From positions 1,240,001-1,304,000 of the forward strand of contig NZ_CP135435.1 in NCBI RefSeq assembly GCF_032341175.1: DNA of 64,000 nt. Direction: 5' to 3'. This document shows, in pieces, positions 55,013 to 62,386 of the stretch. The notes beneath the pieces are model-generated. The model was given only the letters and a program-made list of their open reading frames with translations. It did no database searches and was not told the origin of the DNA. The stretch's first letter is position 1. Every line of letters starts with the position of its first letter. Both the position numbers and the translations under genes were made by a program. This DNA comes from Bacillus sp. DTU_2020_1000418_1_SI_GHA_SEK_038. Its GTDB lineage: Bacteria; Bacillota; Bacilli; Bacillales; Cytobacillaceae.

Positions 55013-56843
55013 TGAGATGAAAAGACCGTTTCAATATAAGAAAAATCGGACTTTAAATGAAAAAGTAAAAGTAAAAACACAGACAAAACAAAAAGCTAAA
55101 ACTAGGAACTACAAACAGACATTAAAAAGGATCTGGCAATTTCTTTCCTATAATAAAGGTTTATTATATTTAGTTCTATTAATGGTTCTTATTAGTTCAT
55201 TTTTAGGGCTGCTAGGCCCCTTTTTAGTTGGAATGGCCATTGATAAATATATTGTGACTAAAAGCAGCGATGGCTTTATTACACTTCTTTTTGTACTTGC
55301 AGGAATTTATGCTGCTTATTCGCTATCTCTTTGGTTTCAAAATTATTGGATGATTGGTATTGCGCAAAACACAGTCTTTGAAATGAGAACAAAGCTTTTC
55401 AAGCATTTGCATAAGCTGCCTATTCCCTTCTTTGATAAACGGCAGCATGGAGAGTTAATGAGCCGAATTACAAATGATATTGAAAATGTCAGCTCAACAT
55501 TAAACAGCTCAGTCATTCAGATTTTTTCTAGCATACTTACCCTCATTGGCACAGTATCGGTTATGCTTTGGCTAAGCCCGCTCCTAACGTTGTTGACCTT
55601 AACTATTGTTCCACTTATGTATTTAGGAATGAAGTGGATTACAAAGAGGACAGGGGTGCTATTTAAAGAGCAGCAGAGAAATCTAGGAGAACTGAATGGT
55701 TTTATTGAAGAAACTATATCTGGGCAAAGAATAATTAAAACTTTTTCACAGGAACGGATGGTATCGGATGAGTTTATAGAAAAGGCAGAGAGGCTAAGGG
55801 GTGCAGGATATTGGGCACAGACGTATTCGGGTTTTATTCCAAAGCTGATGAACTTTCTTAACAATCTTAGCTTTGCAATTATCGCGGGCATAGGCGGAAT
55901 TTTGGCATTAAAAGGGCTTATATCTATCGGAGCTATTGTTATTTTTACAGAATATGCCCGCCAGTTTACCCGTCCATTGAATGATTTAGCGAACCAGTTT
56001 AATACACTTCTTTCTGCGATTGCTGGGGCAGAAAGGGTATTTGAAATACTTGATGAAGAGGATGAATTGGAAAATGAAAGTGGGTTAAGGGATATTTCAA
56101 ATGTTAGAGGAGAGGTTGAATTTCGTGATGTAAGCTTTTCGTATGAAGAGGAAGGGAACACAGTAAGAAATATAAATCTTCATGTTTTTCCAGGTGAGAC
56201 CGCCGCGTTTGTTGGACCTACAGGTGCTGGAAAAACAACGATGATTAACCTGCTATCCCGTTTTTATGAGGTGGATAGTGGAAGTATTCTTATCGATGGT
56301 CACCCAATTTCGGAAATAAAAAAAGAAAACTTAAGAAAGCATATGGGGTATGTATTACAGGATTCCTTTTTGTTTCAAGGAACGGTTATGGAGAATATTC
56401 GCTATGGAAGGCTTGAAGCAACTGATGAGGAAGTGGTTAAAGCAGCTAAAATGGCAAATGCCCATTCATTTATAATGAAGCTCCCTAATCAATACAACAC
56501 ATTATTAAATCAAGACGGAAATGGCATTAGTCAGGGGCAAAAGCAGTTATTATCCATTGCAAGGGCTTTTCTGGCTAACCCGTTAATTCTCATTTTAGAT
56601 GAAGCTACAAGCAGTATTGACACGATAACCGAATTGAAAATTCAGGACGCACTACTGGAGTTAATGAAGGGAAGAACGAGCTTTGTCATTGCACACCGCT
56701 TAAATACAATACAAAATGCAGATCGAATTTTTGTACTTCATGAAGGTGAATTGATTGAAGAGGGGACACATGAGTCTTTACTTAAGCAAAAGGGCTTTTA
56801 TTATCATCTGCATGGACAGACAGGGGAGAAAGCAAATGTCTGA
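55005..56843 (+). CDS. ABC exporter half-transporter, catalytic subunit
   Basis: The 612-residue partner has a Lys-rich cytoplasmic N-tail, six membrane helices and an ATPase domain with Walker A GPTGAGKTT, Walker B LILILDEATSSID (catalytic Glu present) and H-loop VIAHRLNTI. The signature reads ISQGQ, which belongs to the degenerate site of the dimer. It overlaps the preceding gene, so equal production is expected. It resembles YfiC/YheH. A strong terminator follows. Confidence 0.92.
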   Translation: MLNEMKRPFQYKKNRTLNEKVKVKTQTKQKAKTRNYKQTLKRIWQFLSYNKGLLYLVLLMVLISSFLGLLGPFLVGMAIDKYIVTKSSDGFITLLFVLAGIYAAYSLSLWFQNYWMIGIAQNTVFEMRTKLFKHLHKLPIPFFDKRQHGELMSRITNDIENVSSTLNSSVIQIFSSILTLIGTVSVMLWLSPLLTLLTLTIVPLMYLGMKWITKRTGVLFKEQQRNLGELNGFIEETISGQRIIKTFSQERMVSDEFIEKAERLRGAGYWAQTYSGFIPKLMNFLNNLSFAIIAGIGGILALKGLISIGAIVIFTEYARQFTRPLNDLANQFNTLLSAIAGAERVFEILDEEDELENESGLRDISNVRGEVEFRDVSFSYEEEGNTVRNINLHVFPGETAAFVGPTGAGKTTMINLLSRFYEVDSGSILIDGHPISEIKKENLRKHMGYVLQDSFLFQGTVMENIRYGRLEATDEEVVKAAKMANAHSFIMKLPNQYNTLLNQDGNGISQGQKQLLSIARAFLANPLILILDEATSSIDTITELKIQDALLELMKGRTSFVIAHRLNTIQNADRIFVLHEGELIEEGTHESLLKQKGFYYHLHGQTGEKANV

Positions 56844-56850
56844 ATGGATG

Positions 56851-56889
56851 AAAAGCATGGAGAAATCTTTCGATTTTCATGCTTTTTTT
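56851..56889 (+). terminator. intrinsic terminator after the ABC exporter
   Basis: AAAAGCATG pairs with CATGCTTTT, extended by AAATC/GATTT, followed by TTTTT. Confidence 0.85.
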
Positions 56890-56959
56890 CTTTTGGAGCT
56901 TAAAATATTGCAATTACATATTCACTGTTTATTAACAGTTGAAATCCAATAATGACAAA

Positions 56960-57085
56960 CGATCCACAGCTTTATCCACATTACCCACAGAAAAATGGTG
57001 AAACCTGAAGCTGTTTCCCAAACCCTTGCTATAAAAGGACTTTCGAATAGTTACCCACAATATCCACAATATTGTGGGTAACTAT
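56960..57085. promoter_or_regulatory. cluster of DnaA-box-like sites with a 17-bp perfect inverted repeat
   Basis: TTATCCACA (56972-56980) is a perfect DnaA box. TTACCCACA (56981, 57051, and reverse at 57073-57081) and ATATCCACA (57060-57068) each differ by one base, and CGATCCACA (56960) by two. The arms ATAGTTACCCACAATAT (57047-57063) and its exact complement (57069-57085) flank a 5-base loop. It lies in the 484-bp gap between the exporter and the doxX gene; no dnaA or dnaN is nearby, so it is not oriC. Confidence 0.65.
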
Positions 57086-57141
57086 ATGTTCAAATTTTAG
57101 TCATAATTGATTTTATATTTGTGAAAGATTAGTGAAGCCCC

Positions 57142-57170
57142 TTGGCAAATGATAGAAAAAGGATTATATT
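57142..57170 (+). promoter_or_regulatory. sigma-A type promoter of the doxX gene
   Basis: TTGGCA (57142-57147), 17 bases, TATATT (57165-57170). Expected start near 57177, giving a leader of about 150 bases. Confidence 0.65.
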
Positions 57171-57185
57171 AAGAGTGTAGAAAGA

Positions 57186-57203
57186 AAGTGAAAAACTTCA
57201 CAA
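57186..57203. promoter_or_regulatory. Rex-like redox operator 1
   Basis: AAGTGAAAAACTTCACAA fits the Rex pattern TTGTGAA-N4-TTCACAA in 16 of 18 defined-plus-spacer positions' arms (only the two left-most bases differ). It lies about 10 bases after the predicted transcription start. Confidence 0.55.
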
Positions 57204-57277
57204 AGCAAATCACTTCCTTTCTAGAATAAAGCTGGCCGGCTTACCATTAAAGTAAATGGAAAAACTTTTTGCGAACT

Positions 57278-57295
57278 ATGTGAACTATTTCACAA
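57278..57295. promoter_or_regulatory. Rex-like redox operator 2
   Basis: ATGTGAACTATTTCACAA matches TTGTGAA-N4-TTCACAA with one arm mismatch. It also contains TGTGA-N6-TCACA, so a CRP/Fnr-type protein could bind. It is 33 bases before the doxX start. Confidence 0.6.
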
Positions 57296-57327
57296 AATAA
57301 ATATATCCAAATTAGGAGAGGATTATT

Positions 57328-57825
57328 ATGAAATGGTGGAAAACTCCGCAAGCAGCAATTGCATGGACAGTGTTAAGAATTTGGTTAGGAATTCAGTGGA
57401 TAGAAGCTGGATGGGGTAAAGTAACAGGCGGTTTTAAAGCTGATGGATTTATACAAGGAGCCATTGCCAAAGCGGGAGGGGATCACCCGGCAGTACAAGG
57501 CTGGTACGCAGCATTTTTAGAAAACTTTGCAGCACCTAATGCAGATTTATTCAGTACTCTAGTTGCATATGGTGAACTTCTAGTAGGAATTGGACTTATT
57601 CTTGGAGCAGCAACCATTCCAGCACTTATTGCAGGGGCATTTATGAACCTTAACTTCTTATTAGCCGGAACAACAAGCACAAACCCTATCCTTTATACTA
57701 CTGCCATTATTCTACTATTCACAGGTAGCGGTGCTTATTTCTGGGGCGTAGACAGAATTGCAATCCCATACGTGAAAAACCTTTTAGGAAAAGGCGGAAA
57801 TACAACTGAAAAGCAAATAGCTTAA
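57328..57825 (+). CDS. DoxX family membrane protein
   Basis: The 165-residue protein has four membrane helices and the DoxX pattern (VLRIWLGIQWIEAGWGKVTG, LVAYGELLVGIGLILGA, AFMNLNFLLAGTTSTNP). Such proteins are related to the small subunit of thiosulfate:quinone oxidoreductase and to redox-stress complexes. AGGAGAGG precedes the ATG. The two Rex-like sites upstream suggest control by the NADH/NAD ratio, so induction under low oxygen is plausible. It ends at a strong terminator. Confidence 0.9.
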   Translation: MKWWKTPQAAIAWTVLRIWLGIQWIEAGWGKVTGGFKADGFIQGAIAKAGGDHPAVQGWYAAFLENFAAPNADLFSTLVAYGELLVGIGLILGAATIPALIAGAFMNLNFLLAGTTSTNPILYTTAIILLFTGSGAYFWGVDRIAIPYVKNLLGKGGNTTEKQIA

Positions 57826-57838
57826 TGGTTAAAAGTAG

Positions 57839-57872
57839 AAAGCAGCAAGGAGCCGATCCTTGCTGCTTTTCT
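57839..57872 (+). terminator. intrinsic terminator after doxX
   Basis: AAAGCAGCAAGGA pairs perfectly with TCCTTGCTGCTTT, followed by TCT. Confidence 0.88.
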
Positions 57873-57905
57873 AATAGTAAGTATAACTTTTCTCGAGTTT
57901 GAGAA

Positions 57906-58086
57906 CTGTCTAGCTTCAGCGCCTACCCCCGACGTACAGGACGTACTAGTGTCGACAATGCGACAGGACGTCGCGGTTTTGTCGACCTCGAGGTCACAAG
58001 CCAATCCTCCCAGAAAGGTAGAGCTCACCTTTCCGGGAGGCTCGTCTTGTGCTTGTCGGGGGTGACCGACGCGCTTCCGCTTTTCT
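57906..58086. repeat. about 180-bp structured intergenic repeat element
   Basis: The outer arms AGCGCCTACCCCCGAC and GTCGGGGGTGACCGAC (followed by GCGCT) can pair, and the inner arms TCCTCCCAGAAAGGT and ACCTTTCCGGGAGG form a second hairpin with an AGAGCTC loop. It is clearly more GC-rich than its flanks. The outer GCGCC/GCGCTTCCGCTTTT ends resemble palindromic intergenic elements I have seen scattered in Bacillus genomes. An internal part with two ACAGGACGT blocks looks like an added segment. No coding frame. Confidence 0.7.
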
Positions 58087-58088
58087 GA

Positions 58089-58280
58089 TTACGATCTTCG
58101 TTGCTTTCCTTTAACTCTTTGATTCGCAGCATTTGCACGAGCTTGAGCCTCAAGATCTGCCTGATCGGCAAGTTCTTGTGAGAATTCCTCATCGATTCCA
58201 TCAGATTTCATATTTTTTGGCACTTGTGGAAGTGAAGCTTTGTTTTTGTCTCGAGATCTTTGTCCGCGTGAACGGCCCAT
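58089..58280 (-). CDS. yfhD: YfhD family small protein
   Basis: The 63-residue product (MGRSRGQRSRDKNKASLPQ, ending in VKGKQRRS) is basic at the N-terminus, acidic in the middle (DGIDEEFSQELADQADLEAQ) and matches YfhD of Bacillus. The start at 58280 follows AAGGGG; the frame is open further upstream but without a ribosome site. First of the conserved yfh block. Function unknown. Confidence 0.85.
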   Translation of the reverse strand: MGRSRGQRSRDKNKASLPQVPKNMKSDGIDEEFSQELADQADLEAQARANAANQRVKGKQRRS

Positions 58281-58370
58281 TGCAAAAACCCCTTTCAACA
58301 ATAAAGTGCGGAAACCAAAGTTGCTTCCGTACTTTATTGTTAACAATCCTGCCAAAATTATAGTTGGGAA

Positions 58371-58493
58371 TTAATGCTTTGGCCTGTCCACATAACCGCC
58401 AGCCCGGTCCGCCATTTTGAATTCGCGGGAGTAGAGAACCTCCTGTGTTGCAGATAAAGATCGTTTCTTTTTATCTTTTGTTTTTTTATCCAA
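58371..58493 (-). CDS. yfhE: YfhE family small protein
   Basis: A 40-residue frame reads from TTG 58493: Lys-rich start, then SLSATQEVLYSREFKMADRA and GGYVDRPKH. This matches YfhE of Bacillus, including the diagnostic LYSREFKMADRAGGY stretch. AAAGGGTGAT lies just before the start. It sits between yfhD and yfhF, as in B. subtilis. Function unknown. Confidence 0.85.
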   Translation of the reverse strand: MDKKTKDKKKRSLSATQEVLYSREFKMADRAGGYVDRPKH

Positions 58494-58573
58494 GTCGATC
58501 ACCCTTTCAAAAAATAAGGTAAAATTCACACCATCCTTATTTTTCCCTTAAGTGAAAAGTTTGATACTAGCTT

Positions 58574-59476
58574 TTAGTAGATATCTGCTAAAGCTTCATG
58601 CAAATGCTTAAATAGGAAAGGATAGCCATTGGATATCAGCTTTGCGGGAAGCACATTTTGTCCTTCAAGCACGAGTCCGCTCATTTCACCTAACAAGGCC
58701 TTTAAAGCAAATCCTGGTGCGGGAATCCAATGTGGACGTTGCATCGCCTTCCCAAGTAGTTGACCAAATTCCTTCATTCTTAAAGGGTTAGGTGCGGTAA
58801 AATTTACAGGGCCCTCAATATTTGTGCTATTAATGCAAAAAATAATGCCATTCACAACATCATTTAAGTGGATCCAAGAAACCCACTGTTCACCCGATCC
58901 GACTGTCCCGCCGGCAAAAAGTTTATAAGGCAGTGCCATTCTCGGAAGAGCGCCATCAGTCCCATCGAGAATAATTCCAAAACGGCAGCAAACCGTACGA
59001 ATTCCTAATTCCTGAGCCTTTAGTGCTTCAGTCTCCCATTGCTGTACAGTAGCTGAAAGGAAGTCCGAACCCTTTTCTGAAGAGTCCTCTTTAAAAGTAT
59101 TTGTCAGTGAAGTCCCATAATAACCGATAGCACTGGCATTAATTAATAAGGCTGGCTTTTTCATCAGCTGTTTTAATATTCGAAGCACTTCCTTTGTTGC
59201 AGAAATTCGACTTTCCAAAATTCTCTTCTTTCGGGCTTCAGTCCATCTCCCGCTATTAATGGATTCGCCCGCAAGATTAATTAAAGCATCTATTCCTTCT
59301 AGCATTTCTTCCGGCCGATCCCCCTCATTAAGCCAAGAAACATAGGTAATATTTTCGCTAGCATACCTTTGGCCCACATTTCTTGTAAGGATGTAAACTT
59401 CATGCCCGTTCTTTACTAATTCCTTTGCCAAAGCTCCGCCAACAAAGCCTGTCCCGCCTGTCAAAGCAATCTTCAT
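58574..59476 (-). CDS. yfhF: YfhF, TIGR01777 family NAD(P)-binding epimerase-like protein
   Basis: The 300-residue protein has an N-terminal GGTGFVGGALAKEL fold, ALINLAGESINSGRWTEARK, INASAIGYYGT, WETEALKA and PHWIPAPGFALKALLGEM, typical of the YfhF/SulA-like TIGR01777 group. It is divergent from recX, as in B. subtilis. Related family members have been tied to cell division inhibition, but the enzymatic role is not settled. Confidence 0.9.
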   Translation of the reverse strand: MKIALTGGTGFVGGALAKELVKNGHEVYILTRNVGQRYASENITYVSWLNEGDRPEEMLEGIDALINLAGESINSGRWTEARKKRILESRISATKEVLRILKQLMKKPALLINASAIGYYGTSLTNTFKEDSSEKGSDFLSATVQQWETEALKAQELGIRTVCCRFGIILDGTDGALPRMALPYKLFAGGTVGSGEQWVSWIHLNDVVNGIIFCINSTNIEGPVNFTAPNPLRMKEFGQLLGKAMQRPHWIPAPGFALKALLGEMSGLVLEGQNVLPAKLISNGYPFLFKHLHEALADIY

Positions 59477-59576
59477 GAATCTTTCCTCCGTTTATTAATC
59501 TTTTTAATTACTTGTTCTCTATATATTCCTTAAATCCTTTTTCAATTAATGGTACATTAATGATGAGGTGATAAAT

Positions 59577-60374
59577 ATGCCTACTATTACAAAAATCTCT
59601 GTACAGGAAAAAAATAAAGATCGATATAATATTTTTTTGGATGAAAAATATGCCTTTAGTGTGGATGAGGATGTAATTATTAAACATCAGTTGAAAAAAG
59701 GTATGGAGCTGGACGAATTTTCTTTATCCGAAATTGCTTATCAGGATGACATTCGCAAAGCATATAACAGAGCTATCCAATTTTTATCCAAAAGAATGAG
59801 GTCGGAAAAAGAAGTACACCAATATTTAGCCGAAAAAGATGTCGATGAAATGATTATTCGGGAAGTCATCCATAAATTGTATGAGTACCGATTTTTAGAT
59901 GATAAAGAGTATGCCATCGCTTTTGTTCGGACGTCAATGAATACGACTGACAAAGGGTCAAGAGTCATTCGTGGAGAGCTGCGGGAAAAGGGTATACCTG
60001 AGAATTTGATTGATATAGCTTTGAAGGAATATTCATATGAAAAAGAATTCAAAACCGCATGTATGCTCTGTGAAAAATTTGTACAAAAGAATTCTCGAGA
60101 CTCAACTAGGGTGATTAAGCAAAAGCTTGAAGGGATGCTTTATAGAAAAGGCTATTCAATGGAAATGATTCAGGCAGCCATTACTGAAACAGATATGGAC
60201 AAGGGTGAAGATCTGGAAATGGCGGCTCTACGTACTCATGCAGAAAAGGCCCATCGAAAATTTTCCCATTTGAGTGATTTTGAATATGAGCAAAAAATGA
60301 AACAGACGCTCTATCGTAAGGGATTTGCTATTGAATTGATTGAGCAAATGATGGTTGAGCTGAAAGAAGAATAG
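59577..60374 (+). CDS. recX: regulatory protein RecX
   Basis: The 265-residue protein has three-helix RecX repeats (AYNRAIQFLSKRMRSEKEVH, YRFLDDKEYAIAFV, KGSRVIRGELREKGIPENLI, MLYRKGYSMEMIQAA). RecX binds RecA filaments and limits recombinase activity. ATG 59577 follows GAGGTGAT; a GTG 9 bases upstream lies in that site. The length fits Firmicute RecX. Confidence 0.93.
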   Translation: MPTITKISVQEKNKDRYNIFLDEKYAFSVDEDVIIKHQLKKGMELDEFSLSEIAYQDDIRKAYNRAIQFLSKRMRSEKEVHQYLAEKDVDEMIIREVIHKLYEYRFLDDKEYAIAFVRTSMNTTDKGSRVIRGELREKGIPENLIDIALKEYSYEKEFKTACMLCEKFVQKNSRDSTRVIKQKLEGMLYRKGYSMEMIQAAITETDMDKGEDLEMAALRTHAEKAHRKFSHLSDFEYEQKMKQTLYRKGFAIELIEQMMVELKEE

Positions 60375-60387
60375 TCTTTAAATAAAC

Positions 60388-60416
60388 AACCCTGCCATAC
60401 ATATCCAGGCAGGGTT
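60388..60416. terminator. bidirectional terminator hairpin
   Basis: AACCCTGCC pairs perfectly with GGCAGGGTT between recX and the convergent SDR gene. Confidence 0.75.
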
Positions 60417-60422
60417 AGAGTA

Positions 60423-61091
60423 TTAAGGTTTATTGTTTTCAATAATAATGGTGTCTTTATCCATGTTCTCCCAAATGATTTCAGCGATTTTTGCGGGTGA
60501 TTGCAGACGGGACTTGTCTTTAATATGGTCACTATGATCCCAGAAAGGGGTATCCATTCCGCCCATATAAACGGCCTTAACTTGTATGTTCGAAGCTTCG
60601 TATTCCTTTTGCAGGCTTTCTGTCAGTCCTCTGACTGCAAATTTACTTGCACAATATCCTGCTTCATTCGTTTTTCCTATTAAACCAGCCGTTGAAATAA
60701 TGTTCATGATGAAGCCTTCTTTAACTTCTTGAAGAAATGCTTGAGTCATATGAATCGTTCCAAAAACATTCACCTCGAACATCTGTTCAATCTTTTCCGG
60801 AGTGGATTGTTCAAACGGCCCAAACATACCTAATCCCGCGTTGTTAATAAGTCCATAAAGATTGAACCTGCTGCTGACGTCTGCCATCAATAACTTTATT
60901 TCCGATGGTACAGTTACATCTACGGGAAGGGAAGTTGCTTTTCCTTTTTGTGATGTGATTTGTTCCTCAACAGGTTTTAATTTCTCAATCTTTCTGCCTG
61001 CTAAAATAATATGGTAGCCTTTTTGTCCATATAATAAGGCTAGCTCTTTTCCTAACCCTGAGCCCGCGCCAGTTATGATGATAGAATTCAT
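60423..61091 (-). CDS. SDR family oxidoreductase
   Basis: The 222-residue classical SDR has ITGAGSGLGKEL, AGRKIEKL, NNAGLGMFGP, NIISTAGLIG (Ser), YCASK (Tyr, Lys). It is short, since the usual C-terminus after YMGGMDTPFWDH is brief. It interrupts the B. subtilis-like order between recX and yfhH and is an addition relative to that genome. Substrate unknown; not FabL, which follows mutY in B. subtilis. Confidence 0.85.
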   Translation of the reverse strand: MNSIIITGAGSGLGKELALLYGQKGYHIILAGRKIEKLKPVEEQITSQKGKATSLPVDVTVPSEIKLLMADVSSRFNLYGLINNAGLGMFGPFEQSTPEKIEQMFEVNVFGTIHMTQAFLQEVKEGFIMNIISTAGLIGKTNEAGYCASKFAVRGLTESLQKEYEASNIQVKAVYMGGMDTPFWDHSDHIKDKSRLQSPAKIAEIIWENMDKDTIIIENNKP

Positions 61092-61262
61092 CCTTTTAAC
61101 ACCTCAATCCGTTTGCCTTAAACCCTTATTGTATCAAATCTGGGGTTCATATGCTGTAGTCTTATCCCTTTTCTATTTGTTCATTTTTCAATATACTTTA
61201 GTATGGATACTATTAGGATGTCCTTTGACATAGAAAAGGTGCATGACAGGAAGGTGAATTAA

Positions 61263-61580
61263 ATGCAGGAAAAAAGATATAGCGATATGACAGAGTACGA
61301 ACTGCAGCAGGAAATTTCAAAGCTAAATGAAAAAGCTAGGAAAGCAGAACAAATGGGAATGGTCAATGAGTATGCTGTACTTGAAAGAAAGGCAGTAATG
61401 GCAAAATCCTATTTATTGAACCCAGATGATTATAAAGCTGGCGAGATATATGAAATTGAAGGGGATCCTGGCGCTTATTTTAAAATCGATTATATGAATG
61501 GGGTATTTGCCTGGGGATTTCGTTTAAAAGGCAGTGAAGGGGAAGAGGCGCTACCGATTTCAATGCTGAAAAAAGGCTGA
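61263..61580 (+). CDS. yfhH: YfhH family protein
   Basis: The 105-residue protein has an N-terminal helical region (YSDMTEYELQQEISKLNEKA) and a small beta-rich C-terminal part (YKAGEIYEIEGDPGAYFKID), as in YfhH (DUF1811). GGAAGGTG precedes the ATG. It follows recX in the conserved block. Function unknown. Confidence 0.9.
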   Translation: MQEKRYSDMTEYELQQEISKLNEKARKAEQMGMVNEYAVLERKAVMAKSYLLNPDDYKAGEIYEIEGDPGAYFKIDYMNGVFAWGFRLKGSEGEEALPISMLKKG

Positions 61581-61604
61581 GAAAGAGGAAAACTCCTCTT
61601 TCTC
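61579..61604. terminator. hairpin between yfhH and the convergent small gene
   Basis: GAGAAAGAGGA pairs perfectly with TCCTCTTTCTC; the T-run is weak. Confidence 0.55.
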
Positions 61605-61614
61605 CAGAGTACCG

Positions 61615-61758
61615 CTACGATCTTTTCCTTGTTTGCGCTTCTAATATGACGAGGTTTTGAGTAAGCTGTGTCTCTCCGTTTATTTGTGAATGAGCATGTT
61701 TTGGACGGAAATTAGGTGCTTTAATTTTTGAGTTAAAGAAATTCCGCGGTTTAGCCAT
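61615..61758 (-). CDS. YpzG-like small protein
   Basis: A 47-residue frame starts at ATG 61758 after AAGGAGG: MAKPRNFFNSKIKAPNFR, then PKHAHSQINGETQLTQN and a basic tail. The PKHAHSQINGETQLTQN stretch resembles the YpzG family of small sporulation-associated proteins in Bacillus. It starts 20 bases after sspK stops, so the two are probably co-transcribed during sporulation. Confidence 0.72.
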   Translation of the reverse strand: MAKPRNFFNSKIKAPNFRPKHAHSQINGETQLTQNLVILEAQTRKRS

Positions 61759-61777
61759 TATACAGCCTCCTTAGTGG

Positions 61778-61951
61778 TTAAAATTCGGGTGTATCACTAT
61801 CGCGGTTTGAAGATGCTCTCATTCTTTCTTGGGGATGTGTATTAATGGTTCCATCTGCCCTTGTAGAAGCATACTCTGCTTTCGCACGGGGCTCTCCGCC
61901 AAATTTATTTTTGTTTTGGTTTGGGAAGTTTCTTGCTTTATTACGGACCAT
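61778..61951 (-). CDS. sspK: small acid-soluble spore protein K
   Basis: A 57-residue frame from ATG 61951 (AGGAGG upstream) reads [20 protein letters not shown], then [20 protein letters not shown] and [11 protein letters not shown], clearly SspK. Minor SASPs accumulate in the spore core under sigma-G. Its presence shows that the organism makes endospores. Confidence 0.92.
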   Translation of the reverse strand: MVRNKARNFPNQNKNKFGGEPRAKAEYASTRADGTINTHPQERMRASSNRDSDTPEF

Positions 61952-62082
61952 TCAAACGCCTCCTGACAAGGGATGTAAGAGCGTGAAAAACATTGCGGTT
62001 GGCAAATGCTCATCACGTAATCATAGTATTTGTTTTTCCTCAATCTGTATGATGGTCTTTTATTGGAAAAGAGGTCATGGAA

Positions 62083-62352
62083 ATGAATGAATATCAAAAG
62101 AGATTATTTACAAAGCTTCTTGAGAAAAACAACTTTCTATCAGCAAGCCTTGCCCAAACATGGGTTGAGTTGCTTTGGGACGATTTCGAAACTACTTATG
62201 CAAAAGCAGGCAGGAAATATCAGGGAAGTGAAATGACGGAAAAGGTTGTTAGTCAATGGATTGAACACTATGGTGATAAGTTGCATGAATTTGTTGCCGA
62301 GAATCCAAAGTACAAGCACTTATTGGAACAGGATCCGAAGAAGATGCATTAA
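62083..62352 (+). CDS. yfhJ: YfhJ family (WVELL) protein
   Basis: The 89-residue protein contains the signature TWVELLWDDFETTYAKAGR and an all-helical layout. ATG 62083 is spaced better from GAGGT than ATG 62077, which would add two residues. It is divergent from sspK and ends at a terminator shared with yfhP. Function unknown. Confidence 0.88.
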   Translation: MNEYQKRLFTKLLEKNNFLSASLAQTWVELLWDDFETTYAKAGRKYQGSEMTEKVVSQWIEHYGDKLHEFVAENPKYKHLLEQDPKKMH

Positions 62353-62385
62353 AAAATATCTGGCTAAGCAGGCCAGATATTTTTT
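62351..62385. terminator. bidirectional terminator
   Basis: AAAAAATATCTGGC pairs with GCCAGATATTTTT between yfhJ and yfhP. Confidence 0.88.
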
Positions 62386-62386
62386 G

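Noticed and set aside
55517..56161. 214-codon open frame on the minus strand
   Set aside because: It lies fully inside the catalytic ABC exporter gene, has no recognisable domain and is a coding shadow.
56960..57085. Replication origin suggested by several DnaA boxes
   Set aside because: No dnaA, dnaN, rpmH or AT-rich unwinding region with the usual trinucleotide array lies nearby; the context is an exporter and a doxX gene.
57278..57295. CRP-type site as the main reading of TGTGA-N6-TCACA
   Set aside because: The longer match to the Rex pattern and a second Rex-like site nearby make Rex more likely, though an Fnr/CRP protein is not excluded.
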